A stretch of 64,000 nt of DNA. Origin: Ligustrum vulgare. Taxonomy: Eukaryota > Streptophyta > Magnoliopsida > Lamiales > Oleaceae. Below, one piece after another: positions 25,823 to 36,993 of this stretch. Location of the stretch: contig OY743168.1 in assembly GCA_963555705.1 (NCBI GenBank), positions 20,714,139 to 20,778,138 on the forward strand. The letters are read 5' to 3'. The notes under the pieces were generated by a model. That model did no database searches, was not told where the DNA came from, and saw only the letters and a list, made by a program, of their open reading frames with translations. Each line of letters begins with the position of its first letter. Positions within the stretch are counted from its first letter, which is position 1. The translations under genes were made by a program, and so were the position numbers.

Positions 25823-26487
25823 TTAAATGTAGCATATTTGGTCTCTAATTATAATTTTGTCAAAATATTCTATCAGCATGCTTCTAAATGGGGGACAAAT
25901 ATTATATTTCGCTTTTTCTATCTTTGTTTTATTATTAATTAAGTAATATGATGTGCAAATAAGTCTTTTTATAAGAAAATACTAACGGAATTGATTTTAA
26001 TTAATGAATAGTTGAGAATAAGAATATTACGATAAAAAATTGAGGATTTAATTGCAATAATGAGTATAAAGAATAAAAACTATTGGTGTAATTTATCCAC
26101 ATCGTCTACATGTTTGAGTGCTACAATCGATATCAACTAGAACGTATCCATCACAGTCCTATCATAAAATCCAAGCATACGATCCTTGCGTACAAATATT
26201 GAATGTCCTGCCCAGAACTTCAATTGAAAAAGTATCGTCTCTAGATCAATACTCCTTACAACTTGCACCAATAGCGGCACTGAGCGACGAAAGATTGATT
26301 GAAAACGTAATCCTTCTCCCCCTAGCTTCTTCTCTTGGTCTCCATATAAAGGAGACCTAACGCTAGAAGGTGGAAAGATGCTCTCTTTGGATCTGCTGCC
26401 CTCGGGCAGCGTGAACTACACCAAGGGAAAGCAGATCAAAATCTCACTTCAGTGGCTTGTATGGGAATTCAGATTGGCATTCTAATG
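25823..26487. other. Intergenic, no gene supported
   Basis: An open frame at 26118-26360 has ordinary composition but no motif, intron signal or homologue I recognise. The short GC-richer patch around 26345-26450 is likewise anonymous. Confidence 0.3.
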
Positions 26488-27351
26488 TAGGGTTGCACAA
26501 AAAAATCTCAAAATCGCAAACCGAATCTAACTCATTGGTTTGAGACCATTGGTTTGAGACCGCATGAACTCGTGATTTTTTTCTCTCAAACCGAACCAAA
26601 CTGTTTCAAAATGGTTTGGTTTAGATTTTGATTTTCAAAAACTGCAAAAAATCGAACCAAAGCGCTTTTAATTTTTCATTAATACTTAATTTCATTTATT
26701 TGAATTTATCGCTTTCCCGCTTAAAAAAAATTCAAATTTAACTATGAAAATAAAATTCTCATGTATATCTTTTCTCGTTTTTCATTGCATTGCATTGTAA
26801 TGATCCCTGAAAAAAATATATAGAAGTTTCCTACCTTACAGTTTGGGCCATGCATACACTGAAGGAAAAAAATTGTACTAAGCAAGAAAATTGATCAAGA
26901 TAGTGCAATAATAAGCCGTAATTACAATGAACTGCTGAAAATGAAGAACTCAAATCCTTCACAAGAGCTATCAAATCTTCTAATGATATGTAGTACATAT
27001 GACAATTGACAGTTTGAAAATTATACTCCCACATTTCAGTGAAGTTATTCACTCATAATTATATTTTTATTATCAATCTAGTGCAAGGGTAACGAGATAA
27101 AGAATGAATCAAAGAATATTAACATAATTTACCTTTATATATTAAAAACTACGAATTAATTTGACGCCTAAAATATATTATATTCTGCCGATAGGTAAAC
27201 CGTGGATTAAAATCGAACCAAACCGCAAAAAAATGGTTTGGTTTGTAAAATGAAATAGTTTGGTTTGATTTGGAAAAATATCAAATCGATTAAAATTGTT
27301 TGATTTGAAAATATGTCAAAAACCGTCCAAATCGAACTACGTTTACCCCTA
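26488..27351. mobile_element. hAT-like non-autonomous element
   Basis: Ends TAGGGTTGCACAA and (inverted) TAGGGGTAAACGTAG are flanked by TTCTAATG (26480-26487) and GTCTGATG (27352-27359), 6 of 8 matching. The ends are rich in AACCGAACCAAAC and its complement, as in 7486-8771. No transposase. Confidence 0.65.
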
Positions 27352-27658
27352 GTCTGATGGGAGATGGAATCCCACCTTTCTCAGGTGGGTATGAGTGTAT
27401 TAATGTTGTTTGGCTGCTTTTGTTCCTGGAGCTAATGAGTTACTAAGTTTGATTTATTAATTTCTGCTTTCCTTATCCTTTTGAACCACGTCCAGTAGAC
27501 TACCTCTTCCGCTCATCCCTTCATCAACTGTTTGATTGAGATACTATTACCTAGGTTCTTAAACTTCGAAAATTATATATGCATAAAGAACTACTTTAAA
27601 GGACTTAAAAGCTATCAAAAGATAGAGTAAATCCTCTAGCTCTAAGGATAAAAGAAAT
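27352..27658. other. Intergenic, nothing recognised
   Basis: About 300 bp without an open frame of note, a repeat or an RNA signal that I can identify. Confidence 0.3.
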
Positions 27659-28236
27659 TAGGGTTATATAACGAAACTGTCAAACCGTCAAATCGAAATG
27701 AAACTGTAGTTTCGATATCTTTGGTTCGAATCAACGCGGACCCGTCAATGTTTCGATTTTGACCCAAACCGAACTGCTTTCAAATGGTTTTGTTTAAGTT
27801 TCAGTTTACAAAACCCATTTCAAATCGCCAACCCGCCAAAAAAATACAATTAAAATTTAATTTTTTAATTGCAAACATACAGATTTTTTTTGCTGCTTTT
27901 ATTTTCGAAGGAAAAACACATAAACCATGTGTTTACAATAACACATTTCAATTGTAAAGAAACAAGTTAAAAAATTCATAAATCAAGTTGTAAATAAATA
28001 TAATTAATATATTATATAAATCACTCCACCCTACCCAATCTAATCTTCCATACCTGTATTGACATTAATCATCACCATGACACAACACGACACGACACTG
28101 TGATTACAATCACCACCACCAGCATTACCACCACCACCACCACCACCACCACCACCATCGTCGTCGTTGTCGCCACCAACACCTCCGCCCGTATCTCCAT
28201 TTACTGTCACCTTCACCATCGCTATAACTTCCAAAT
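27659..28236. mobile_element. Left part of a hAT-like element split by the Ty3 insertion
   Basis: It begins TAGGGTTATATAACG. Its first 190 bp, read in reverse complement, align with the right end of the element at 7486-8771 (shared GCGGGTTGGCG, GTCAAAATC and CGATTTGACGG-like blocks). It runs into a (CAC)n stretch at about 28100-28160 and is cut at 28236 by the gypsy element, whose duplication CCAAA is its last five bases. I could not find the matching right end beyond 35360. Confidence 0.55.
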
Positions 28237-28544
28237 GATGTGATCTAATACGGGGATCACCAAGAACACGCGGAATTAAACGTCGGAAAGCTCTAAAATC
28301 CAAGATAGTAGACGGTAACAATGCAACCCCGACCTCACGATGCAAGAACTATGGGTATATTAAACTCAAAACCCGTTACGATGCGGAGATAAGAACCACA
28401 AAGGGGGAACGCCACAAAGGTTGTCAAATCCTTTGATAAGTTCAATTTGTTCGACGAGAACACGAAGAAAATTAAGGGAATATCTCATCTTCAATATCAT
28501 TAATCTCAAGAATAAAAGTTGTGTTTTACAATGCTGAATAAAGC

Positions 28545-28554
28545 CATATATATA
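28545..28554 (-). promoter_or_regulatory. TATA-like box in the Ty3 LTR
   Basis: Minus-strand CCTATATATATGGC lies about 80 bp downstream of the palindrome block. The equivalent box in the 5' LTR is at about 34761-34770. Confidence 0.5.
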
Positions 28555-28627
28555 GGCTAACAAAATAAAGAAACCTAAATAAACTAGAATTGCAAAATAA
28601 ACTAAACGCTGAAATTAGGTTTTAATT

Positions 28628-28902
28628 CGAGGCGCTAAATTACGGCTGTGACTTATGAGTTTACGGCCGTAAGAATGCTACGGATTAAAAAATTAAAACA
28701 TATGTTACGGCCGTGACAATTTATTTTACGGCCGTAAGCGACCTTCTGAACAAAATTAAAAGTTACAAATTCTGGTAACGGCCGTGAGTCCTTCTTCTTC
28801 AGTTATGGCCGTAAGATGATATTTTATGGCCGTAATGGCCTTTCTGTTCAGTTGTCGCCAACACGATTTTACGGCCGTAAAAGTAGGGTTACGGCCGTGA
28901 GA
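28628..28902. repeat. Cluster of TTACGGCCGTRA palindromes in the LTR
   Basis: About nine copies of TTACGGCCGTAA or close variants (TTACGGCCGTGA, TTATGGCCGTAA) lie within 275 bp, upstream of the TATA-like box on the minus strand. The same cluster, with different point changes, is in the 5' LTR (34855-35120). The CpG-rich core ACGGCCGT is an 8-bp perfect palindrome. Confidence 0.85.
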
Positions 28903-31900
28903 ATGCTTCTTCCTCAATTTCTTGTTGTTCTTTGATCCAAATGCATAGTAACAACTTTGGTTCTTCTTCCACTTTGTTATGCAACGAAAATGAGGTATTT
29001 GCACTCGAACACTCGTCCATCCACACTTGCATAAATCCTTGCATTGCCTGCTTGATTCTTTTGGCTCTTTGCCTCGTTATTGGTCCTACGGGCACGTGCA
29101 ACGGGTCAACGTTCGTCGAGCCACTCCGAAACTCATCATCCCCTCCCTGTTGAAAATTATTCGTCCTTGAATCATCACCTGCATCAAACAGAGAAAGATC
29201 AGCAACATTAAAAGAAGCAGACACGTTATACTCACCTGGAAGATCGAGTTTATATGCATTCTCATTTATCTTTTCAAGGATCTGAAAAGGTCCATCGCCT
29301 CTTGGCTGCAACTTAGACTTTCTTTGGGTTGGAAATCGCTCCTTTCGCAAGTGCACCCACACCCAATCACCCGGCTCGAACGTCACTTGCCTCCTACCTT
29401 TGTTGGCATGAGTCGCATAACGCTCATTTTTCTTTTCAATTTGCCCTTTCACCTTCTCATGAAGTTCTTTCACAAGCTTAGCTTTTTTCGCCCCGTCCAA
29501 ACTGCTCCGTTCATCTGCAGGTAAAGGAATTAAATCAAGATGAGTTAGCGGGTTGAAACCATAAACAACTTCAAAAGGTGAACATGAAGTAGTAGAATGC
29601 ACAGATCGATTATAAGCAAATTCCACAAATGGCAAACATTTCTCCCAACTTTTTAAATTCTTATTTATTATAGTGCGTAAAAGTTGGATTAATGTCCTAT
29701 TAACTACCTCCGTTTGGCCATCAGTTTGCGGGTGACATGTAGTAGAAAATAATAATTTAGTACCCATCTTCCCTCACAAGACTTTCCAAAAGTAGCTTAG
29801 GAACTTAACATTCCTATCAGACACAATACTCCTAGGTACCCCATGGAGTCTCACAACCTCCCTAAAGAATAGGTCAGCTATGTTTGTTGCGTCATCAGTT
29901 TTATTACAAGGAATAAAATGTGCCATTTTGCTAAACCTGTCTACCACCACAAATATCGAGTCTCTACCTTTTTTTGTCCTAGGCAGACCTAACACAAAAT
30001 TCATGGATATATCTACCCAAGGTTCATTAGGTACGAGCAAAGGTGTATACAAACCTTGTGGTAAGACTCTAGACTTAGATTGCTTACAAGTTATGCACCT
30101 TTCACAAATATGGTGAACATCCTTTTTCATTTTAGGCCAATAAAAGTGCTCTTGTAAAGTTTCTAATGTCTTAATAACACCAAAGTGTCCCATTAACCCC
30201 CCACCATGAGCCTCATGCACTAGCAATTCACGCATAGAACAATTAGGCACGCAAAGTTTACTTTCTCTAAATAAATAGCCATCATGCCTATAAAATTTAT
30301 CAATTGCACCCTTTTCACATGAAGCATAAATGGTAGAAAAATCAGGGTCATTAGCATACATACCTCTTATATATTCAAATCCAAGCAACTTAGCATTTAA
30401 AGAGTTTAGAAGTACGTACCTGCGAGAAAGGGCATCTGCTACCACATTCTCCTTACCTTGCTTATAGCGAATGACGTATGGAAAAGTCTCAATGAATTCC
30501 ATCCAACGGGCGTGTCTTTTGTTTAGCTTACCTTGTCCCTTGAGGTGTTTCAGTGACTCGTGGTCAGTGTGTATGACAAATTCCTTTGGCCACAGATAGT
30601 GCTGCCATGTCTCCAAGGCACGAACAAGAGCATAAAGCTCCATGTCGTAGGTAGGATAATTCAAAACGTCCCCACTCAGCTTTTCACTGAAAAATGCAAG
30701 CAGCCTTTTTTCCTGCATAAGAACGGCTCCAATACCTATTCCTGATGCATCACATTCAATCTCAAAGGTTTGGTTAAAGTTAGGTAAAGCCAAAACCGGT
30801 GCAGAACATAACCTATCCTTAAGCATTTTCTTGTGCTACCCCCCAATGGAATCCTACACTTTTCTTGACTATTTCTGTGAGTGGTGCTGCAAGTGTGCTA
30901 AAGTCTTTAACAAATCTTCTATAAAACCCAGCCAACCCGTGGAAGCTCCTAACCTCCGTAATACTTTTGGGAGTTGGCCATTCTTTAATAGTACGAATTT
31001 TCTCCTCATCTACCTCAACACCATTAGCACTAACGACAAAACCAAGAAAAATTACCCTTTCCATGCAAAAAGTACACTTTTTAAAATTAGCATATAGTTT
31101 TTCAGTTTTCAAAACTTCCAAAACAGATCTTAAATGTTCAATGTGATCACCTAAGTTCTTACTATATACCAAAATGTCATCAAAGTATACCACAACGAAT
31201 TTACCAATGTAAACACGCAAGACATGATTCATTAATCTCATAAAAGTGCTAGGTGCATTTGAGAGGCCGAACGGCATAACCATCCATTCATATAAACCAT
31301 ATTTGGTTTTGAAGGCGGTTTTCCATTCATCACCTTCTTTCATACGAATTTGGTGATAACCACTCTTAAGGTCTATTTTGCTAAAAATACAAGCACCGTA
31401 TAGTTCATCAAGCATGTCATCAAGTCTAGGTATGGATGGCGATACTTTACCGTAATATTGTTGACTGCTCTACAATCCACGCACATCCTCCAAGTCCCAT
31501 CTTTTTTTAGCACCAACAAAACTGGTACTGCACATGAGCTCATGCTTTCCCTAACATAGCCATTTTTCAACAGCTCTTCAACCTGCTTTTGTAACTCTTT
31601 GGTCTCTTCGGGATTGCTCCTATAAGCTGGCCTATTTGGAATGACTGCTCCTGGCACAAAGTCAATCTGGTGTTCAATCCCTCGAATTGGCGGCAGCCCA
31701 CTAGGAATCTCCTCGGGAAATAAATCTGCAAATTCCTGCAAAAGAGACACAGCTAAACTGGGGAGGGAGTGGTTAGCTTCATCAAGTGCAAGGAGAGATT
31801 CCTTATACATGAGTAAAATCACTGGTTTATTTGTAGAAATAGCTTTGGTGATATCACTCTGTTTTGCGTAGAAGCTCACCTTTGTTTTCTCTATTTTATT

Positions 31901-31969
31901 TTTACTGGCACTCTTCACACCCTCTCCTTTTTCTGGGATCGTGGTCCCAACTCTCTGTTTTTCACACAA
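28889..31969 (-). pseudogene. Ty3 pol: RT, RNase H, integrase (broken)
   Basis: RT starts near 31870 and shows [46 protein letters not shown] and the catalytic YFDDILVYS. RNase H has the [14 protein letters not shown] and [11 protein letters not shown] acidic sites. Integrase has an HH-CC finger (HEAH ... CERCITC) and the triad aspartates and glutamate in DISMNF, VSDRN and DGQTEVVN. The C-terminal tail ends PITRQRAKRIKQAM and lies inside the LTR. Breaks: frameshifts near 31400 and 30825, TGA at 29774-29776. No chromodomain is readable. Confidence 0.93.
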
Positions 31970-32050
31970 CTCTCATTTTTCCGGGATCGTGGTCCCGACC
32001 CTCTTCTGTTCACTCAACTCTCCTTTTTCCGGGAACGTGGTCCCGACCCT
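31925..32050. repeat. 48-bp tandem repeat in the protease-RT linker
   Basis: GGGATCGTGGTCCC or GGGAACGTGGTCCC recurs at 31935, 31983 and 32031, exactly 48 bp apart, within near-identical units encoding a 16-residue module containing RVGTTxPEKGE on the minus strand. Confidence 0.9.
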
Positions 32051-32831
32051 CTTTCTCTCTTCCTCACCTTTTAATTTCAATTGGTCTTCATAGACCTGTT
32101 GAGGTGATAAAGGCATTAGTTTGATATTTTTCCCATCCTTAGTGAAGGTATACCTATTTTTAAAGCCATCATGAATAACCTTCCTATCGAATTGCCATGG
32201 CCTTCCCAACAAGATGTGCCCCCGCATGCATGGGTACCACATCGCAAACCACCATATCTTCATACTTCCCAATCGCCAAATCAACTACCACCTGTTTATT
32301 CACCTTAATCTGATCCGATTCATTTAACCATTGTAGCTTATATGGCCTAGGGTGTTTTAGTATAGGTAGGCATAATTTCTCGACTAGAGTAGTGCTAGCA
32401 ACGTTCGCACAACTACCACCATCTATTATCAAACTACACACCTTGTTATTCACAAAGCACCTAGTATGAAATATATTTTCTCGCTGCTCACCCGACTCTT
32501 CCACCTTAACTTGAGTACTAAGGGCTCTCCTAGTGATAAGTGATTTAGCTACTGCATAGTCCTCATCATCATTTTCACTAACATCCTCTAGAGCTGGCAT
32601 ATCCTTATACTCATCCTCCACTTCTCCCTCTTTCTCATCCTCCGAACTTAATACCCCGTCACGCATAACCAATTTTCGTTTATTTGGACATTGTAAAGAA
32701 ATATGTCCTAAGCCGGAACATTTAAAACAACGAATATCTCTAGTCCTAGGAGTTTGAGAATCAAAAGCAATTTTACCTTTGTTGGGTGGCTCTATTTTTC
32801 CCTTTGGTGCCTCAAATTTATTTTTCTGCAC
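31973..32831 (-). pseudogene. Ty3 zinc knuckle, protease and linker
   Basis: A canonical knuckle CFKCSGLGHISLQC (C-X2-C-X4-H-X4-C) is followed by an acidic spacer and a retropepsin-like segment LIIDGGSCANVAS, where DGGS occupies the active-site position. The C-terminal part is shifted to another frame near 32184-32284 and ends at a stop (31973-31975). Between protease and RT is a 16-residue tandem repeat (see 31925-32050). Confidence 0.85.
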
Positions 32832-32935
32832 AACCCCATCATTTTTAGAAGTCCCGCTTCATGTAGACTTACCAAAAGAATTGGAACTTGTAGAGAATTT
32901 TGAAGTTTCCTTCCTTTTTAATTGTCGCTCCACTT

Positions 32936-33841
32936 TCATGGCCATGTGAGCATCTCCTCCAAATCGATATAATGCTGCAATTCAATAACATTAGCAATAT
33001 CTCGATTTAAACCATTTAAAAACCTAGCCATGGTTGCCTCCGGGTCTTCCTCTATATTTGCCCTAATCATGGCAACCTCCATCTCCCTATGGTAATCCTC
33101 CACACTCTTACTACCTTGGGAAAGGGTTTGTAATTTTTGGTAGAGATCCCTATAGTAATGTCCAGGCACAAACCGTTTTCTCATAAGGGCCTTCAACTCA
33201 TCCCAAGTTTCAATAGGCCTCTCCCCATTCCTCCTTTTACTAGTAACCAATTGATCCCACCATACTATAGCATAATCAGTAAATTCTACAACTGTCAATT
33301 TAACCTTTTTAACTTCAGAATAATTATGACAATCAAAAATTAATTCTACCCTCTTTTCCCATTCAAAATAAACGTCCGGATTACTCTTACCCTGAAACGA
33401 GGGAATTGACATTTTAATGTTACCAACATGTCCATCTACATCATCCCTACGATCACGCCTATATCCCCTATCACGTCTTTCTCCCCGATCTCGTCTCCTA
33501 CCAACACTAGTAATAGATAATTCACCACTATCCTCATCACTATCAACAACCTCAACACGTTCATTCCTAGCTCTAATTTGTGGGTTGAAGTCATACCTTA
33601 GTGGCCTCCGTAAATTAGGGAAATTGCGCGGTTGTTCCTGACGTGGTTGAACAATTCCCGCACCACGTGTCTCCCCCGGATTATTAGGTTTTTCCACATT
33701 TACGCCGGATTATGTACCAAATTTTGCTTCCAACTTGGCATCCAACATCGCCTCCAATTTTGCAAAACGTTCCTCCACCATTGCAAGCATTTTAAAATCT
33801 TGAAGATCCCTTTCCGTCGATGAAACTTCCTTCTGTGACAT
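32936..33841 (-). pseudogene. Ty3 gag with early stop
   Basis: The ATG at 33841 opens a frame interrupted by TAA at codon 44 (33710-33712), then open to 32936. A basic, Arg/Asp-rich linker precedes a retrotransposon-gag domain (VYFEWEKRVELIFDCHNYS ... FVPGHYYRDLYQKLQTLSQG) typical of plant gypsy capsids. A frameshift near 32945 separates it from the zinc knuckle, and a further TGA lies near 32870. Confidence 0.88.
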
Positions 33842-34438
33842 AGTTAGTAATAAAGAAAAGAGAAAAAAATAAAAATAAAGATCCTCACGTGTTTTATCAC
33901 TCGTGTATCACTCGATTTTGGCTTTTTCCCTCTATTAATCTCACACTCTGCATTTTTCCTCTCTATTCCCTTTTTTCCACGTTCTCAAAGAACCCACCAA
34001 ACTAGTCACGAATTTGGTCCTTGTGGAATAAACCCCAAAGTGCAAATAAGGAAAGTTGATGGAAAAATTGGAATTAGGAAATTTGAAGATGGAATTATGG
34101 AAACAAGAATTTTATTGCAAGAAGAAGTTTTATGGAATAAGGAATTTAATGGAAACAAGAATTGTTGGAAAGATTTGCCAAAGATTATTTTCTTGATTTC
34201 TTGTTCAAATCAACAACACTTCCTTTCTATTTTTTTTTTTTTTTTTTTTTTGTAATTTTCGAATTTTTTTTTTCTACTCAACAAAATTAATCAAGAACAA
34301 GAAATAGATATTGACAAATCTTGAATTTCTGACGAATTTCAAAAAACAAGAATTGAAATGATTTTTTTTTTTGAATGATTAATAACTGGAAATAAAAGAA
34401 AAAGAACTGGAATACTAAATAATTGGATTTAGAGACAG
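33842..34438. other. Ty3 leader region
   Basis: Untranslated leader between the primer site and gag. It contains long T runs (34230-34251 and 34264-34273) and repeated GAATTTATGGAA-type phrases; no gene. Confidence 0.6.
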
Positions 34439-34451
34439 GCTCTGATACCAG
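34439..34451 (-). other. Ty3 primer-binding site (tRNA-iMet)
   Basis: Minus-strand TGGTATCAGAGCC begins one or two bases inside the 5' LTR and matches the initiator tRNA-Met 3' end. Confidence 0.9.
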
Positions 34452-34452
34452 A

Positions 34453-35355
34453 TGATGTGATCCGATACGGGGATCACCAAGAACACACGGAATTAAACGC
34501 CGGAAAGCTCTAAAATCCAAGATAGTAGACGGTAACAATGCAACCCCGACCTCACGACGCAAGAACTATGGGTATATTAAACCCAAAACCCGTTACGATG
34601 CGGAGATAAGAACCACAAAGGGGGAACGCCACAAAGGTTGTCAAATCCTTTGATAAGTTCAATTTGTTCGACGAGAACACGAAGAAAATTAAGGGAATAT
34701 CTCACATTCAATATCATTAATCTCAAGAATAAAAGTTGTGTTTTACAATGCTGAATAAAGCCATATATATAGGCTAACAAAATAAAGAAACCTAAATAAA
34801 CTAGAATTGCAAAATAAACTAAACGCTGAAATTAGGTTTTAATTCGTGGCGCTAAATTACGGCTGCGACTTATGAGTTTACGGCCGTAAGAATGCTACGG
34901 ATTAAAAAATTAAAATATATGTTACGGCCGTGACAATTTATTTTACGGACGTAAGCGACCTTCTGAACAAAATTAAAAGTTACAAATTCTGGTTACGGCC
35001 GTGAGTCCTTCTTCTTCAGTTACGACCGTAAGATGGTATTTTACGGCCGTAATGGCCTTTCTGTTCAATTGTCGCCAACACGATTTTACGGCCGTAAAAG
35101 TAGGGTTACGGCCGTGAGAATGCTTCTGCCTCAATTTCTTGTTGTTCTTTGATCCAAATGCATAGTAACAACTTTGATTCTTCTTCCACTTTGTTATGCA
35201 ACGAAAATGAGGTTTTTGCACTCGAACACTCGTCCATCCACACTTGCATAAATCTTTGCATTGCCTACTTGATTCTTTTGGCTCTTTGCCTCGTTATTGG
35301 TCCTACGGGTACGTGCAACGGGTCAACGTTCATCGAGCCACTCCGGAACTCATCA
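34453..35355 (-). repeat. 5' LTR of the Ty3 element
   Basis: The promoter-bearing LTR for minus-strand transcription; same content as 28237-29138 with scattered transitions, including changes inside several palindromes. Confidence 0.93.
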
Positions 35356-35360
35356 CCAAA

Positions 35361-35604
35361 TCTCCGATGACAATCATCTCCACCACCATCTCCAGTGTAA
35401 CACCACCACAAAAAAATGTCACTTCACATTCACACATACATAAATATATATACACAAAATTTCTAAATTGAAGCATAATCTAAACTTACCAGATTTCTCA
35501 ATCTAGGAGGACTGCAACAAGGAAATCTCGAAAATACGGCAGAGTGATTGTCCCAAGACTATATGCCCCAGTTCATCGACACTTCTTGGATCTACGACTG
35601 CTTG
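35361..35604. other. Right flank of the Ty3 element
   Basis: CAC/CCA-rich at first, matching the composition of the sequence left of the insertion (28100-28230), as expected if both sides once formed one element. No gene. Confidence 0.4.
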
Positions 35605-36385
35605 AAATTGATATGTGACCTATGTCTATGATTAGTGACCTGAGTTATTGTGACTTAAAAGATATGAATTGTGACATGTGACTTCAAAGTGCAACTTGAG
35701 AGCTCAAAGTGCGACATGTGACTTGAAGTATGAATTGTGACTTGAATATGTGGTTTGAAAATGTCACATGTGACTTGAATATGTGACCCGTGACTTGTTA
35801 AAATTGATATGTAACTTATGTAGTAAGCCTTGTGAGTTGTGTAGTTGTGACCTGAAACATTCGTGAGCTCAAAGTGCGACATGTGACTTGAGATATGACT
35901 TGTAACATATGAATTATGACCTTTGAAACCAAATATGTTAATCTTGACATGTGACTTGAATGTGATCTTTGACCTATGTAATGTGACCTATAATTTATGA
36001 ATTGTGACATGTGACCTGAACATGTGACATGTGACCTATTGAACATATGAAGCGTGACATGTGATTTGAACATATGATCGTGACCTAATGAATTGTAAAG
36101 TGTGACTAGTGATTATATAAATGATTCCTGACATGTGAAGTGTGTTATGTGACTTGAAATATGAAGTGTTATCTATGAAATGTGACCTGCGACTTCTGAA
36201 CATATGAAATGTGACCTAAGACTATATAAATGACTTTGACATATGAAGTGTGTCATGTGATCTAAAATATGAAGTGTTATCTATTAAATGCTGTGATTGG
36301 ACGAATTGTGTTATGTGACCTACTATCTATGAAGTATGACATGTAGCTTGAGCATGTGATATGAACACGTAACTCATGACCTAAA
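35605..36385. repeat. GTGAC-rich irregular repeat field
   Basis: About 25 copies of GTGAC, mostly as TGTGACYTG or TGTGACATGTGAC, lie in 780 bp with irregular spacing of 10-60 bp, interspersed with TATGAA-TGTGA variants. There is no coding frame across it. The reverse-complement phrase GGTCACAA recurs in a similar way at 46720-47080 inside another transposon. Confidence 0.75.
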
Positions 36386-36930
36386 CCTATGACCCCAACG
36401 ACCACCAAGTAACAACCAAGAAACAATTGTCATCTTTCAAGCACCACCACCACCACATCTCACCAACAACCATAAACACCACACCACAATATCGAATCAA
36501 ACATACCACCACCACAATATCAAATCAAACATACCACCACTACACACCACCGCATCAGCCTTCTCCTCACCACCACATCATTACCACCCACCAACATCGC
36601 ACCAACAACAATATACACCACATCAAACACAAAAAAAAAACTAGAAGGCTAGTTTTCTCTCAAAAAAAAAATAAAAAAATGGACGACACAAACATCATCA
36701 AAACAAATAGATGGACAGAAATCTGGGGAAGAAGGAAGAAGAAGCTCCAAATTCTAATTGAACTTTTAGCTACTTTTAGAGCAGTAGGCACAGCTCCTTT
36801 CTCGGCCAAACTACTAAGTGCAAGAGGGCTAGTCTTCTTTCAACAACCTCAATTTTAAGTGGGGCACCATCACACAAATGATAACTACGTACACATAGTA
36901 AGATCATCCAAAGCTGCTTCTAGCTCCCGT
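36386..36930. other. Low-complexity (CAC/ACA) tract and anonymous DNA
   Basis: 36425-36640 is dominated by CACCAC and ATCAAACATACC units and yields a spurious His/Thr-rich frame. The rest resembles nothing I know. Confidence 0.5.
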
Positions 36931-36993
36931 CTGTGCATGTATTGGAGGGCGAGTCTAGCATCACACAAACTTGGATTTCTCGTTTCTGTTGCA

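Larger units (their letters stand above)
28237..29138 (-). repeat. 3' LTR of the Ty3 element
   Basis: Matches 34453-35355 throughout. It contains the end of the integrase frame, a block of ACGGCCGT palindromes and a TATA-like sequence. Followed at 29139 by the polypurine tract (AACAGGGAGGGGA on the minus strand). Confidence 0.93.
28237..35355 (-). mobile_element. Complete Ty3/gypsy LTR retrotransposon, decayed
   Basis: A 7119-bp element with 902/903-bp LTRs (TGATG...CATCA), perfect CCAAA duplications (28232-28236 and 35356-35360), a tRNA-iMet primer site, a polypurine tract, and the gypsy order gag, protease, RT, RNase H, integrase on the minus strand. Breaks: an early stop in gag, a frameshift between gag and the zinc knuckle, a stop in the protease-RT linker, two frameshifts in RT and a stop in integrase. 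The integrase frame runs about 250 bp into the 3' LTR. LTR copies differ at only a few percent of positions. It cannot encode its own proteins. Confidence 0.95.

Noticed and set aside
26118..26360. An 80-codon open frame between two transposons
   Set aside because: No start context, motif, or splice partner; length is within chance for this region.
28040..28345. A minus-strand frame with a long glycine run
   Set aside because: It comes from a (CAC)n microsatellite and crosses the boundary of the Ty3 insertion.
28237..35355. Considered whether the Ty3 element carries an env-like ORF
   Set aside because: No frame exists between integrase and the 3' LTR; integrase itself runs into the LTR.
36427..36858. 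A 143-codon open frame rich in His, Thr and Pro
   Set aside because: It is the translation of CAC/ACA low-complexity DNA followed by unrelated sequence; no domain, no plausible gene context.
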